This document shows, in pieces, positions 16,197 through 24,555 of a stretch of 39,419 nucleotides of DNA. Each line of letters opens with the position of its first letter. Within the stretch, counting starts at the first letter, position 1. This stretch comes from Geodermatophilus sp. DF01-2 (GTDB lineage: Bacteria; Actinomycetota; Actinomycetes; Mycobacteriales; Geodermatophilaceae). The position numbers and the translations under genes are program-made. The notes under the pieces are model-generated. The model made no database searches. It saw only the letters and a list, made by a program, of their open reading frames with translations, and had not been told where the DNA came from. The stretch is taken from NCBI RefSeq assembly GCF_004571065.1, contig NZ_SPQN01000034.1, forward strand, positions 1 through 39,419, given 5' to 3'.

Positions 16197-17180
16197 TCAG
16201 CCGCCGAGGATGGGCTCGTAGACCTCCTGGGTGCGGTCCAGCACCTCCTGGAGCTCCTCGGCGCCACGGAACTCCTCGTCGATGTACTCCTCCCCCACCT
16301 GCTCGACGACTGCCGGGTCGTCGTGCGCCGTGCGCAGCGCGTCCTCGAGGGTGGTGACGACCTCCTCGGGCAGCCCGGCGGGGCCGGCGAGGCCGAAGGT
16401 CGACCCGGAGAGGGTCAGCTCCGGGAAGCCGGACTCGGCCAGGGTCGGCGTGTCCGGCAGCCAGGACAGCCGCTCCTCCGAAGACACCGCCAGCGGCCGG
16501 AACTGCCCGGCGTCGATGTTCTCGGTGACGTCGGACGAGGCGTTGATCAGGACGGCGTCGACGTTCCCGCCGAGCAGCGCGGTGGTCATCTCGGCGTTCC
16601 CGTCGAAGGGCACGACCGTCACCTCGACCCCGTACAGGTCGCGGAGCCGCTGCAGCTCGATGCCCTGCGGCGTGGAGGCACCCGGGACGCCGACGGTGAT
16701 CCCGCCCGGGTTCTGCTCGGCGGCGGTGAAGAAGTCCTCCGCGGTCTGGTACGGGGAGTCGGTCCCCACGGCCAGCACGGAGGGCACCTCGGCCATCACA
16801 CCGATGGGCGTGAAGTCGTCGAGGGAGTAGTCCAGGTCGTTGGCCAGTGGAGTCAGCACCGTCGTCCCGGCCGTGACCAGGGACAGCGTGTAGCCGTCGG
16901 GCTCGGAAGCGATGAGCTCCTGCATGGCCAGCGCACCCGATCCGCCGGGCAGGTTCTCGACCACCACGGGCTGGCCCAGCTGCTCCTCCAGCGAGGCGCC
17001 GTACGCGCGGGCCGTCAGGTCGGTCGGACCCCCGGCCCCGTACGGGACGAGGAGCCGGATCTCCTCGCTCGGGTAGGCGGCCGGGTCGCCGGCCGCGGCG
17101 CCACCGTCCTCCCCGCAGGCGGCGAGCAGGCCGAGGGCGGCCAACGCGGCGATGGTCCGGGCGGGACGGTTCAGGGGCAT
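16197..17180 (-). CDS. tctC: TctC-family periplasmic solute-binding lipoprotein (copy 1)
   Basis: The protein has 327 aa. A lipoprotein signal ends in the lipobox LLAAC (Cys about 21). The mature part has the TctC signatures LLVPYGAGGPTDLTAR, VVVENLPGGSGALAMQEL, and VGVPGASTPQGIELQRL, followed by the DAVLINASSDV and PLAVSSEER stretches. TctC proteins capture carboxylates outside the membrane and hand them to TctAB permeases. GGAGG lies 6 bases before the ATG. It follows the CoA-transferase genes by 29 bases and precedes the hydrolase, so it is co-transcribed with the catabolic genes. It is closer to the copy at 24556 (shared MTTALLGGNVDAV) than to the one at 20290. Confidence 0.92.
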   Translation of the reverse strand: MPLNRPARTIAALAALGLLAACGEDGGAAAGDPAAYPSEEIRLLVPYGAGGPTDLTARAYGASLEEQLGQPVVVENLPGGSGALAMQELIASEPDGYTLSLVTAGTTVLTPLANDLDYSLDDFTPIGVMAEVPSVLAVGTDSPYQTAEDFFTAAEQNPGGITVGVPGASTPQGIELQRLRDLYGVEVTVVPFDGNAEMTTALLGGNVDAVLINASSDVTENIDAGQFRPLAVSSEERLSWLPDTPTLAESGFPELTLSGSTFGLAGPAGLPEEVVTTLEDALRTAHDDPAVVEQVGEEYIDEEFRGAEELQEVLDRTQEVYEPILGG

Positions 17181-17209
17181 CGTTGCCTCCAGGGTGGTGG
17201 GTGGGTCGG

Positions 17210-17878
17210 TCAGCCGGGGTGGACGACGGTCAGGTCGGGCGCAAAGGCCAGCCGGGCGTCGGTCACCGCCTGCAGCTCGTCGGGCGTGACGCCGGGTGCG
17301 ACCTCACGGACGACGAAGCCCTCGGGGCAGACGTCGAGGACGGCGAGGTCGGTGTAGACCCGGTCCACGACGGCGGCGGCGGTCAGCGGGTAGGTGCAGC
17401 GCGACAACAGCTTGGGACGGCCGTCCCGCGTGGTGTGCGTGGTCACGACGAGGACCCGCCGCGCACCGACGGCCAGGTCCATGGCCCCGCCGACGGCCGG
17501 TGGCATCGCCGCCTCGTCGGTGGCCCAGTTGGCCAGGTCGCCGGCCTCGGAGACCTGGAAGGCGCCCAGCACGCTCACGTCGAGGTGGCCGCCGCGCATC
17601 ATCACGAACGCGTCGGTGTGGTGGAAGAACGACCCTCCGGGCAGCAGGGTCACCGGCTGCTTCCCGGCGTTGATCAGCTCGGGGTCCTCCTCGCCCGGGG
17701 CCGGCGCCGGGCCCATCCCGAGGATGCCGTTCTCGCTGTGGTAGACGATCTCCTTCTCCGGCCCCACCACGTCGGCCACGAGCGTGGGCAGGCCGATCCC
17801 GAGGTTGACGTAGGAGCCGTCCGGGATGTCGCGGGCGACCCGGCGGGCCATGTCCACCGGCGACAGGGGGCGGATCAC
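17210..17878 (-). CDS. 3-oxoacid CoA-transferase family, subunit B
   Basis: The protein has 222 aa, a full-length family I CoA-transferase beta subunit. The catalytic glutamate lies in HSENGILGMG (E49), preceded by NLGIGLPTLV; LLPGGSFFHHTDAFVM and DLANWATD are typical of ScoB/PcaJ/CatJ-type subunits. The GTG at 17878 is chosen because GAGGAGG sits 4 bases upstream. It pairs with the alpha subunit 77 bases upstream. The enzyme would move CoA between succinyl-CoA (or similar) and a carboxylic acid, activating an imported acid or a product of the TPP enzyme. Confidence 0.9.
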   Translation of the reverse strand: MIRPLSPVDMARRVARDIPDGSYVNLGIGLPTLVADVVGPEKEIVYHSENGILGMGPAPAPGEEDPELINAGKQPVTLLPGGSFFHHTDAFVMMRGGHLDVSVLGAFQVSEAGDLANWATDEAAMPPAVGGAMDLAVGARRVLVVTTHTTRDGRPKLLSRCTYPLTAAAVVDRVYTDLAVLDVCPEGFVVREVAPGVTPDELQAVTDARLAFAPDLTVVHPG

Positions 17879-17955
17879 GTGTCCTCCTCGCTGGCGCTCG
17901 TCGGCCGCGTACCCAGGGATGCTCCGCCCATGCGCCACCTCGCAAGCTCGGTCAC

Positions 17956-18618
17956 TCAGGCCACCTCCACCACGCGGTCGACGAAGATGCCGGGCGTCAC
18001 GACGGCCTCGGGGTCCAGCTCGCCCAGCTCGACGAACTCCCGCACCTGGACGACGGTGCGCGCGGCCGCCGTCGCCATCGTCGGGCCGAAGTTGCGGGCC
18101 GCGGTGCGGTAGACGAGGTTGCCCCAGCGGTCGGCCCGGTCGGCCTTGATCAGCGCGACGTCGGCGGGCAGCGGCCGCTCGAAGACCTGGCGGCGGCCGT
18201 CGAGGACCCGCACCTCCTTGCCCTCGGCGAGCTGCGAGTCCGCGCCGGTCGGGGTGAAGAAGCCGCCGAGGCCGGCGCCCGCCGCGCGCATCCGCTCGCT
18301 CAGGGTGCCCTGCGGGACCAGCTCCAGCTCGATCTCCCCGCGGCGCCAGAACTGCTCGAACCACACCGAGCCCGCCGAGCGCGGATAAGAGCAGATGATC
18401 CGGCGGACCCGGCGCTCACGGATCAGCGCCGCGATGTCGGTCTCGCCGCTCCCGGCGTTGTTCGTCACCACCGTGAGGTCCCGGGCCCCCTGCTCCAGCA
18501 GGGCGTGGACCAGCTCGACGGGGACGCCGGAGTTGCCGAAGCCCCCGACGAGCACGGTCGCGCCGTCGGCGACGTCCGCCACGGCCTCGGCCAGCGTGGC
18601 CACCCGCTTGTCGATCAC
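17956..18618 (-). CDS. 3-oxoacid CoA-transferase family, subunit A
   Basis: The protein has 220 aa. The alpha-subunit hallmarks are VLVGGFGNSGVPVELVHAL near the N-terminus, VTNNAGSGETDIAAL, the PQGTLSERMRAAGAGLGGF loop and the KADRADRWGNLVYRTAARNF stretch. The GTG at 18618 overlaps the TGA of the TPP-enzyme gene (GTGA), showing tight coupling. Together with subunit B it forms a heteromeric CoA-transferase. No thiolase is encoded nearby, so a complete beta-ketoadipate branch is not present in the window. Confidence 0.9.
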   Translation of the reverse strand: MIDKRVATLAEAVADVADGATVLVGGFGNSGVPVELVHALLEQGARDLTVVTNNAGSGETDIAALIRERRVRRIICSYPRSAGSVWFEQFWRRGEIELELVPQGTLSERMRAAGAGLGGFFTPTGADSQLAEGKEVRVLDGRRQVFERPLPADVALIKADRADRWGNLVYRTAARNFGPTMATAAARTVVQVREFVELGELDPEAVVTPGIFVDRVVEVA

Positions 18619-20306
18619 GGTGCCGCCTGGCGGCGCCGGTACCAGCGGGGCGAGGTGGACGGCGGCGGGGTCAGCGCCGCCCGGACCACGAGGACGTCCG
18701 GGCCGGTGCCGTCGAGGCTCTCCGCGAGCGCGGACGCGAACTCCTCGCCGAAGCCGTCCACCGTCCGGGCCGGGACGCCGAAGGACCGCGCGAGGGCGAC
18801 GAAGTCGGGGGTGGCGAGGTCCACGCCCCGCGTCGGGACGCCGGAGTGCACCTGGTCGAACCGCAGCATCCCGTACCCGCCGTCGTCCACGATGACGGTG
18901 GTGACGGGCAGCTCCTCCTGGGCGAGGGTGGCCAGCTCCCCGCAGGCGAACAGGAACCCGCCGTCGCCGACCAGCGCCAGCGCCCGGCCCCCGCCGGCGA
19001 GCGCGGCCCCGATCGCGGCCGGGAAGGCGTAGCCGAGCGTTCCCCAGCCCAGGGGGAAGGCCAGCCGGCGCGGCCCCGGCACCCGGGAGAAGGCGGCCGC
19101 CCAGTAGCCGGCGATGCACATGTCCGCGAGCAGCACCCCCGCCCGGTCGGACACCCGGTCGAGCGCGTCGAGCAGCCCCTCGGCCTGCGGCTCGTCCACG
19201 CGCACCAGCGCCCGCACGTCGTCGGCCAGCGCGTCGATCGTCTCCCGGAGCGCCGGCAGGCCGTCGCGCTGGGGCAGGTCGTCGAGCAGTGCGTCGAGGA
19301 CGACCGACACGTCGCCGGCCACGGTGAGGTCGGCCGGGTAGTTCTTGCCCGCGTCGGCCGGGTCGACGTTGACCGCGAGCAGCGCCGGCGGGCGCGGCAT
19401 CGCCCAGTTCTGCGTGCTCGTCCCGTCGAGGTCGCTGCCCAGGGACACCACCAGGTCCGCCTCGTCCCAGAGCCGGCCGATCGCGGGGACGTGCGCCGGG
19501 CCGGGCACCAGGCAGGGGTGCTCGGGCGGCAGCAGGCCCCGCCCGCCGAAGGTGGTGACCACGGGGGCGGCCAGGCGCCGGGCCAGCTCGCCGACGAGCT
19601 CGCCGGCCCCGGACCGCAGCGCCCCGCCGCCGGCCCACACCAGAGGACGTCGGGCGCCGGCGATCAGCTCGCGGGCACGCGCCAGGTCGTCGCCGTCCAC
19701 CCGGTGCTCCGGGACGGGCGGCACCGGTGCCCGTTCGGGGCTGCCGGTCGGCGCACCGAGGAGGTCGGTGGGGACCCCCAGGTAGACCGGCCCGGTGGCC
19801 GGCCGCAGGGCGACCGAGCCGGCGCCGACGGTGTCGGCGTACAGGTCCCCGGCCGACGACGTCACCACGGTCGCCTTGGTGACCGGGGCGAACATGGCCG
19901 CCTGGTCACGGGTCTCGTGCAGGACGCCGCGGTACACGCCGGGACGGCGCAGCGTCGACGGGATGTCGGTGGCGACGACGAGCACCGGCGCCCCCGAGGC
20001 CATCGCCTCGCCGGTGGCACCGAGCGTGTTCGCCGCCCCGGGGCCCGTGGTCACGACGGCCACGCCCAACCGGCCGGTCGCGCGGGCGTACCCGTCGGCC
20101 GCGTACACCGCGGTCTGCTCGTGCCGGACGCCCACCACGCGCAGTCCCGCCGCCGCGGCCGCCTCCCAGACCGCGAGGTTGTGCACCCCGGGCAGCCCGA
20201 ACACGGTCTCGACGCCGAGGTCCTGCAGGGCCGCGACGAGGTGGTCGGCGCCCGTCGCCCGACCGCCCTCGGCGGCGACCCGGGTCGCCTCAGTCGCCGA
20301 CGACAT
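18615..20306 (-). CDS. thiamine-diphosphate-dependent enzyme, acetolactate-synthase/benzoylformate-decarboxylase family
   Basis: The protein has 563 aa and all three TPP-enzyme domains. The catalytic glutamate that activates the cofactor is in RHEQTAVYAADGYAR (E63). The TPP-binding motif is VGDGGFLFACGELAT, closing with VDDGGYGMLRF, where the usual NNGGYG asparagine pair is replaced by DD. GPGAANTLGATGEA is typical of the IlvB superfamily. It is not a housekeeping acetolactate synthase: no small subunit follows and its neighbours are transport and CoA-transferase genes. Decarboxylation or ligation of a 2-oxo acid is likely. The ATG at 20306 has GGAGGAG 10 bases upstream and overlaps the tctC stop by 17 bases. 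Confidence 0.85.
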   Translation of the reverse strand: MSSATEATRVAAEGGRATGADHLVAALQDLGVETVFGLPGVHNLAVWEAAAAAGLRVVGVRHEQTAVYAADGYARATGRLGVAVVTTGPGAANTLGATGEAMASGAPVLVVATDIPSTLRRPGVYRGVLHETRDQAAMFAPVTKATVVTSSAGDLYADTVGAGSVALRPATGPVYLGVPTDLLGAPTGSPERAPVPPVPEHRVDGDDLARARELIAGARRPLVWAGGGALRSGAGELVGELARRLAAPVVTTFGGRGLLPPEHPCLVPGPAHVPAIGRLWDEADLVVSLGSDLDGTSTQNWAMPRPPALLAVNVDPADAGKNYPADLTVAGDVSVVLDALLDDLPQRDGLPALRETIDALADDVRALVRVDEPQAEGLLDALDRVSDRAGVLLADMCIAGYWAAAFSRVPGPRRLAFPLGWGTLGYAFPAAIGAALAGGGRALALVGDGGFLFACGELATLAQEELPVTTVIVDDGGYGMLRFDQVHSGVPTRGVDLATPDFVALARSFGVPARTVDGFGEEFASALAESLDGTGPDVLVVRAALTPPPSTSPRWYRRRQAAP

Positions 20307-21261
20307 CGCGGAAGGTCTCCTCCGTCTCGACGAACAGCTGGCCCAGCTCCTCGCTGCCGATGAACTCCTCCGGCACGTACCGCTCCTCCAGCGCCGCGAC
20401 GACCTCGGGGTCCTCCGACGCGCTGCGCAGCGTGTCCTCGAGGGTGGCGACCACCTCCTCGGGCGTGCCGGCGGGGGCGATCACGCCGAACGTCGTGGTG
20501 CTCTGGGTCAGCTCCGGATAGCCCAGCTCGACGAACGTCGGCGCGTCGACGTAGGGCAGCCGCTCCTCGGTGCCGACGGCGAGCACCCGCAGCTCACCGG
20601 ACTCGATCGCCGGGAGCAGGTCCTGCGAGAGGTTGACGAAGCCGGCGGAGACGTTGCCGCCGAGCAACGCGGTCCGCACCTCGGAGCCGCCCTCGAAGGG
20701 CACGACGGTCAGGGGCACGTCGTAGAGCTCGGTGATCCGCCGGGTCTCCGCGGCGTGGGTGTTCGTGGCCCCGGGCGTGCCGACGGTGATCGCCCCGGGG
20801 TCCTGCCGCGCCGCCTCGAAGAGCGACTCCAGGTCCTGGTACGGGGAGTCGGCGGGCACGACGATCCCGGACGGCACCTGGGTGACCACGCCGACCGGCG
20901 CAAAGTCCTCACGGGTGTAGCCGACGTCGTTGGACAGGTAGTTGAGCACCGCCGTGGGCAGCGCGGTCATGGAGAGCGTGTGACCGTCGGCCGGGGAGGA
21001 GATGAGCTCCAGGTACGCGGTGGCGCCGGACGCGCCGGGGAGGTTCTCCACGACGACGGGCTGGCCGAGCTGCTCCTCCATGTACTGGCCGAGGGCCCGC
21101 GCCGCGATGTCGGTCGGACCGCCCGCCGTGTAGGGCACCAGCAGCCGGATCTCCTCGGTGGGGTAGTCGGCGACGGCTTCGGCGTCCGGTGCGGCATCGT
21201 CGCCGCAGCCGGCCAGCACGGCCGTGAGGACCAGGGCGGCGAGCAGGCGTAGCGGTCTCAT
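20290..21261 (-). CDS. tctC: TctC-family solute-binding lipoprotein (copy 2)
   Basis: The protein has 323 aa. The signal peptide ends in the lipobox VLAGC. The TctC motifs LLVPYTAGGPTDIAARAL, VVVENLPGASGATAYLEL and VGTPGATNTHAAETRRI are present. Its ATG overlaps the tctA stop codon (ATGA), with GAGGAG 4 bases before it. This copy directly follows tctB-tctA, so it is the natural binding partner of this permease. The pocket-facing stretches differ clearly from copies 1 and 3 (SAGFVNLSQD where those two have a DAV-INAS type sequence), suggesting a different ligand. Confidence 0.93.
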   Translation of the reverse strand: MRPLRLLAALVLTAVLAGCGDDAAPDAEAVADYPTEEIRLLVPYTAGGPTDIAARALGQYMEEQLGQPVVVENLPGASGATAYLELISSPADGHTLSMTALPTAVLNYLSNDVGYTREDFAPVGVVTQVPSGIVVPADSPYQDLESLFEAARQDPGAITVGTPGATNTHAAETRRITELYDVPLTVVPFEGGSEVRTALLGGNVSAGFVNLSQDLLPAIESGELRVLAVGTEERLPYVDAPTFVELGYPELTQSTTTFGVIAPAGTPEEVVATLEDTLRSASEDPEVVAALEERYVPEEFIGSEELGQLFVETEETFRDVVGD

Positions 21262-22967
21262 CGGTCTCCTCGGGACGACGGGATGTCTGGATCGTTGCCT
21301 GCGCGGGGGTCGGGGTCGCCGGCGCGGACGACCGCCTCGGCGCCGGGGTCCCCCTCGGCGACGTCGGGGTCCCGGCCGACGACGGGACCACCGTCGCGCT
21401 GCCGGCTCGCGGTGCTGCCGGTGGCCGCGTCGGACGGGGTGGCTTCCTCGGACTCGGCGAGGTCCTCGGCCTCGACCCGGCCGAACACGGACTTGCGGCG
21501 CCGGGTGGTGACCAGGCTGATCACGATGATCAGCGCCATGAGCCCGAACAGGGTCCCGGAGATCGGCCGGGTCACGAAGATCTCCAGGCTGCCGCCGGAG
21601 AGCAGCATCGACTGCCGGAACGCCCGCTCCAGGATGGAGCCCAGGACGAAGGCGAGCACCAGCGGGCCGGGCTCGAACCCGGTCTTCTTCATCAGCCAAC
21701 CGATGACGCCGAAGACCAGCACGACCCACATGTCGAAGGTGTCGTTGTTGACCGAGAAGACGCCGGTCATCGTCACCAGCAGGGCGAAGGCGGCCAGGAT
21801 GCCGGCGCGCACCCGCAGCAGCTGCACGAAGACGCCGACCAGCGGGATGTTCAGCATCAGCAGCATCAGGTTGCCGATGAACATGGAGGCGATGACGCCC
21901 CAGAAGATCCCCGGTTCCTGGTCGATCAGCTGCGGCCCGGGGGTGATGCCCTGGATCAGCAGGGCGCCGAAGATCAGCGCGAGCACGACGTTGGCCGGGA
22001 TGCCGAGGGTCAGCAGCGGGATGAAGGCCGACGTGGAGGAGGCGTTGTTCGCCGTCTCCGGCCCGGCGACGCCCTCGATGGCGCCCTTGCCGAACCGGCT
22101 CGAGTCCTTGGCCCGGCGCTTCTCCATCGCGTAGGAGGCCAGCGAGGAGATCACGCCGCCCCCGCCCGGCAGGACGCCGATGAAGAAGCCGAGCACCGAG
22201 CCGCGGGCGATCGCGCCGGAGGAGTCGCGGAAGTCCTTCCGGGTCGGCCAGATGTGCTTGATCTTCGAGGTGACCGCACGGACGGCGTCGGTGCGCTCCA
22301 GGCTGTGCAGGATCTCGCCCACCCCGAACAGGCCCATCGCCACCGCGACGAAGTCCAGCCCGTCGAACAGCGAGACCTGGTCGAAGGTGAACCGGGTGGT
22401 CCCGGTGATCGGGTCCTGCCCGATGGTGGCCAGGAGCAGGCCGAGGGCGGCCATGGACAGGCTCTTGAGCACGGAGCCCGCGCCCAGGTAGGTGACCAGC
22501 AGGATGCCCAGCACCGTGAGGGCCACGTACTCGGGGGGACCGAACTCGACCGCCAGCTCGGCCAGGGGCGGGGCCAGCAGGGCCAGCCCGATCACCGCGA
22601 CGATGCCGCCGATGAAGGACCCCACCGCCGCGATGCCCAGCGCGGGGCCGGCCCGCCCCTGCCGGGCCATCTGGTAGCCGTCGAAGGTGGTCACGACCGC
22701 GGCGGCCTCACCGGGCAACCGGAGCAGCACCGAGGTGATCGTGCCGCCGTACATGGACCCGTAGTAGATGCCGGCCAGGAGGATGACGGCCGTCTCCGGC
22801 GGGATGGCGTAGGTCAGCGGCAGCAGCAGGGCGATCGTCGCCGTCGGCCCGAGGCCGGGCAGGACCCCGATCACGGTGCCGATGAGGACGCCGAGGAAGA
22901 CGTAGAGCAGGTTGGTGGGGTCCAGCGCGACGGAGAAGCCCTGGAGGATCCCGTCCCACAGTTCCAT
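21258..22967 (-). CDS. tctA: TctA-family tripartite carboxylate transporter large permease
   Basis: The protein has 569 aa; about the first 505 form 10-12 membrane helices. The family signatures are GVLPGLGPTATIALLLPLTY (residues 35-54), GIYYGSMYGGTITSVLL, and the repeat-half GVLPGGGGVISSLASY with GIPANVVLAL. The last 60 residues are a hydrophilic Asp/Glu/Ala/Gly-rich cytoplasmic tail (AEDLAESEEATPSDAATGS onward) longer than usual in the family. Uptake is driven by an ion gradient together with TctB and a TctC. The ATG follows the tctB stop by one base. Confidence 0.95.
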   Translation of the reverse strand: MELWDGILQGFSVALDPTNLLYVFLGVLIGTVIGVLPGLGPTATIALLLPLTYAIPPETAVILLAGIYYGSMYGGTITSVLLRLPGEAAAVVTTFDGYQMARQGRAGPALGIAAVGSFIGGIVAVIGLALLAPPLAELAVEFGPPEYVALTVLGILLVTYLGAGSVLKSLSMAALGLLLATIGQDPITGTTRFTFDQVSLFDGLDFVAVAMGLFGVGEILHSLERTDAVRAVTSKIKHIWPTRKDFRDSSGAIARGSVLGFFIGVLPGGGGVISSLASYAMEKRRAKDSSRFGKGAIEGVAGPETANNASSTSAFIPLLTLGIPANVVLALIFGALLIQGITPGPQLIDQEPGIFWGVIASMFIGNLMLLMLNIPLVGVFVQLLRVRAGILAAFALLVTMTGVFSVNNDTFDMWVVLVFGVIGWLMKKTGFEPGPLVLAFVLGSILERAFRQSMLLSGGSLEIFVTRPISGTLFGLMALIIVISLVTTRRRKSVFGRVEAEDLAESEEATPSDAATGSTASRQRDGGPVVGRDPDVAEGDPGAEAVVRAGDPDPRAGNDPDIPSSRGDR

Positions 22968-22968
22968 G

Positions 22969-23481
22969 TCAGCCCCCCAGCACCGGCTCGAGCACGCCCT
23001 CGGGGAAGGGCACGCCGAGGGCCTCGACGAAGAGCAGGTGGAACAGCACGGCGCCGGCCACGGCCAGGCCGAGCGACCACCGCCACGGCTCGCGACCGAA
23101 CACCCGCAGCCACAGGGCCAGCATCAGGAACGCCGGGATGATGAAGCCGAGCGCCTCGAACAGGACGATGAACAGCCCCAGGCTGACCAGGCCGCCCATG
23201 ATCCGGACGGTGGCCGGTGTCCACGGCTCGTAGTCCTCGGCCGGGTCGACGAACACCAGGACCGCGGCGGTGCCGGTGAGGAGCACCGCCACGAGGAACG
23301 GCCAGAGACCGGGCCCGGGCGCGGTCAGCTCGCCCAGGCCCATGTCCCGGGCCTGGAACAGGGCCAGGAGCCCGAGGGCGACGAGCAGCAGCGGGGCGAT
23401 CCGGTGCAGGTGCGACGCGAGTACGGATCTGTCCCGGGAACGCTCCCGGACCGTGCCGGATGCGGACGGAGGCGCGGACAT
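22969..23481 (-). CDS. tctB: TctB-family small permease subunit
   Basis: The protein has 170 aa with four hydrophobic segments: IAPLLLVALGLLALFQ, WPFLVAVLLTGTAAVLVF, LVSLGLFIVLFEALGFIIPA and a long C-terminal pair around WSLGLAVAGAVLFHLLF. GPGLWPFLVA is characteristic of TctB. The ATG at 23481 has GAGGAG 3 bases upstream; a GTG at 23538 would add 19 polar residues without a ribosome binding site. It is the first gene of the catabolic operon and faces the LysR gene across a 135-base gap. Confidence 0.88.
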   Translation of the reverse strand: MSAPPSASGTVRERSRDRSVLASHLHRIAPLLLVALGLLALFQARDMGLGELTAPGPGLWPFLVAVLLTGTAAVLVFVDPAEDYEPWTPATVRIMGGLVSLGLFIVLFEALGFIIPAFLMLALWLRVFGREPWRWSLGLAVAGAVLFHLLFVEALGVPFPEGVLEPVLGG

Positions 23482-23534
23482 GGTCTCCTCGTCGGTTCTC
23501 GGCCGGCTGTGACGCCTGACACTGCGGTCGTCTG

Positions 23535-23564
23535 ACACTAGGAGGGTCTTTCTGTGTGGTCCAA
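23535..23564 (-). promoter_or_regulatory. candidate promoter of the tctBA operon
   Basis: On the minus strand TTGGAC (complement of 23559-23564) and TAGTGT (complement of 23535-23540) are separated by 18 bp. This gives a plausible sigma-70-type promoter with a leader of roughly 45 bases before the tctB ATG. The stretch 23548-23600 between tctB and lysR is the least GC-rich in the area and is where a LysR-type regulator would be expected to bind; no single T-N11-A site is assigned. Confidence 0.4.
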
Positions 23565-23616
23565 TAACGAATTCGGTCGCCGTCCATAGCGTCTGTGCAT
23601 CTATCCGAGGAGCTGC

Positions 23617-24531
23617 GTGGAGCTACGTCACCTGCGCGCCTTCGCCGCCGTCGCCGAGGAACTGCACTTCGGCCGAGCGGCCCATCGCCTGCACATGGCG
23701 CAGCCGGCCCTGAGCCAGCAGGTCAAGCAGCTCGAGCAGGACGTCGGTGCGTTGCTGCTCGAGCGGACGACCCGGCAGGTCCGGCTGACCAGCGCGGGGG
23801 CGGTGTTCGTCGAGCACGCCCGGCGCGTCCTGCGGGAGGCCGAGCGGGCCCGCGAGTCGGTGCTGGTCAGCGAGCGGGGCGAGCGCGGTGAGCTCCGCGT
23901 GGGCGTCACCGGCGTGATCACCTGGCGGCTGCTCCCCCGCATGGCACGTGCCTACCGGCGGCGCTATCCGCTGGTCCGGCTGGAGCTGCACCCCTCCGTG
24001 TTCAGCGCCGCCCAGGTCAGCGCACTGATCGACGGCCGGATCGACGTGGGGTTCCTGCGCGCGCCGGTGCCGGCCGGGCCACTGGCCAGCCGGGTCATCC
24101 TCAACGAGTCCCTGATGGCCGTGCTGCCCCAGGACCATCCCCTGGCCGGCGAGCCGGAGGTCGACCTGGCCGCGCTGGCGGACGACAACTTCGTCAGCTA
24201 CGTCTCGATGCAGGGCTCGGCGCTGCGCGACGCCGCGGTGCACGCCTGCTTCTCCGCCGGCTTCACGCCGCGCGTCGTCCAGGAGGCACCGGACACGCAC
24301 ACGGTCGTCGCGCTGGTCGGTGCCGCGGTCGGCGTGGCACTGATGCCCGCCTCCGCCGAGACGCTGCAGATCGAGGGCGTCGTCTTCACCCCCATCGCCG
24401 GTGGGGTCGACGTCCGGGTGCCGATCGCCCTCGCGTGGCGGGACGGCGATCCCTCCCCGGTGCTCGCCGGCTTCCTCGCCACCGCCGAGGAGGTCCTGCC
24501 CAGCCCTCCCCCAGGGCTGGACGGGCCCTGA
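23617..24531 (+). CDS. LysR-family transcriptional regulator
   Basis: The protein has 304 aa. The winged helix-turn-helix occupies residues 1-60 (MELRHLRAFAAVAEELHFGR, then AAHRLHMAQPALSQQVKQLE), followed by the linker helix and an effector-binding domain of the CatR/BenM type (ELRVGVTGVITWRLLP, LIDGRIDVGFLR, MAVLPQDHPLAG). GAGGAG lies 4 bases before the GTG start. It is divergent from tctB and is therefore the probable activator of the carboxylate operon, responding to the imported acid or an intermediate. That role follows from position and family and is not shown directly. Confidence 0.92.
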   Translation: MELRHLRAFAAVAEELHFGRAAHRLHMAQPALSQQVKQLEQDVGALLLERTTRQVRLTSAGAVFVEHARRVLREAERARESVLVSERGERGELRVGVTGVITWRLLPRMARAYRRRYPLVRLELHPSVFSAAQVSALIDGRIDVGFLRAPVPAGPLASRVILNESLMAVLPQDHPLAGEPEVDLAALADDNFVSYVSMQGSALRDAAVHACFSAGFTPRVVQEAPDTHTVVALVGAAVGVALMPASAETLQIEGVVFTPIAGGVDVRVPIALAWRDGDPSPVLAGFLATAEEVLPSPPPGLDGP

Positions 24532-24555
24532 CCGGCACCCGGACGCCGTCATCGC

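Noticed and set aside
17879..17955. Promoter or small gene between the CoA-transferase subunits
   Set aside because: The 77-base gap shows only the ribosome binding site of subunit B and no convincing -35/-10 pair or reading frame.
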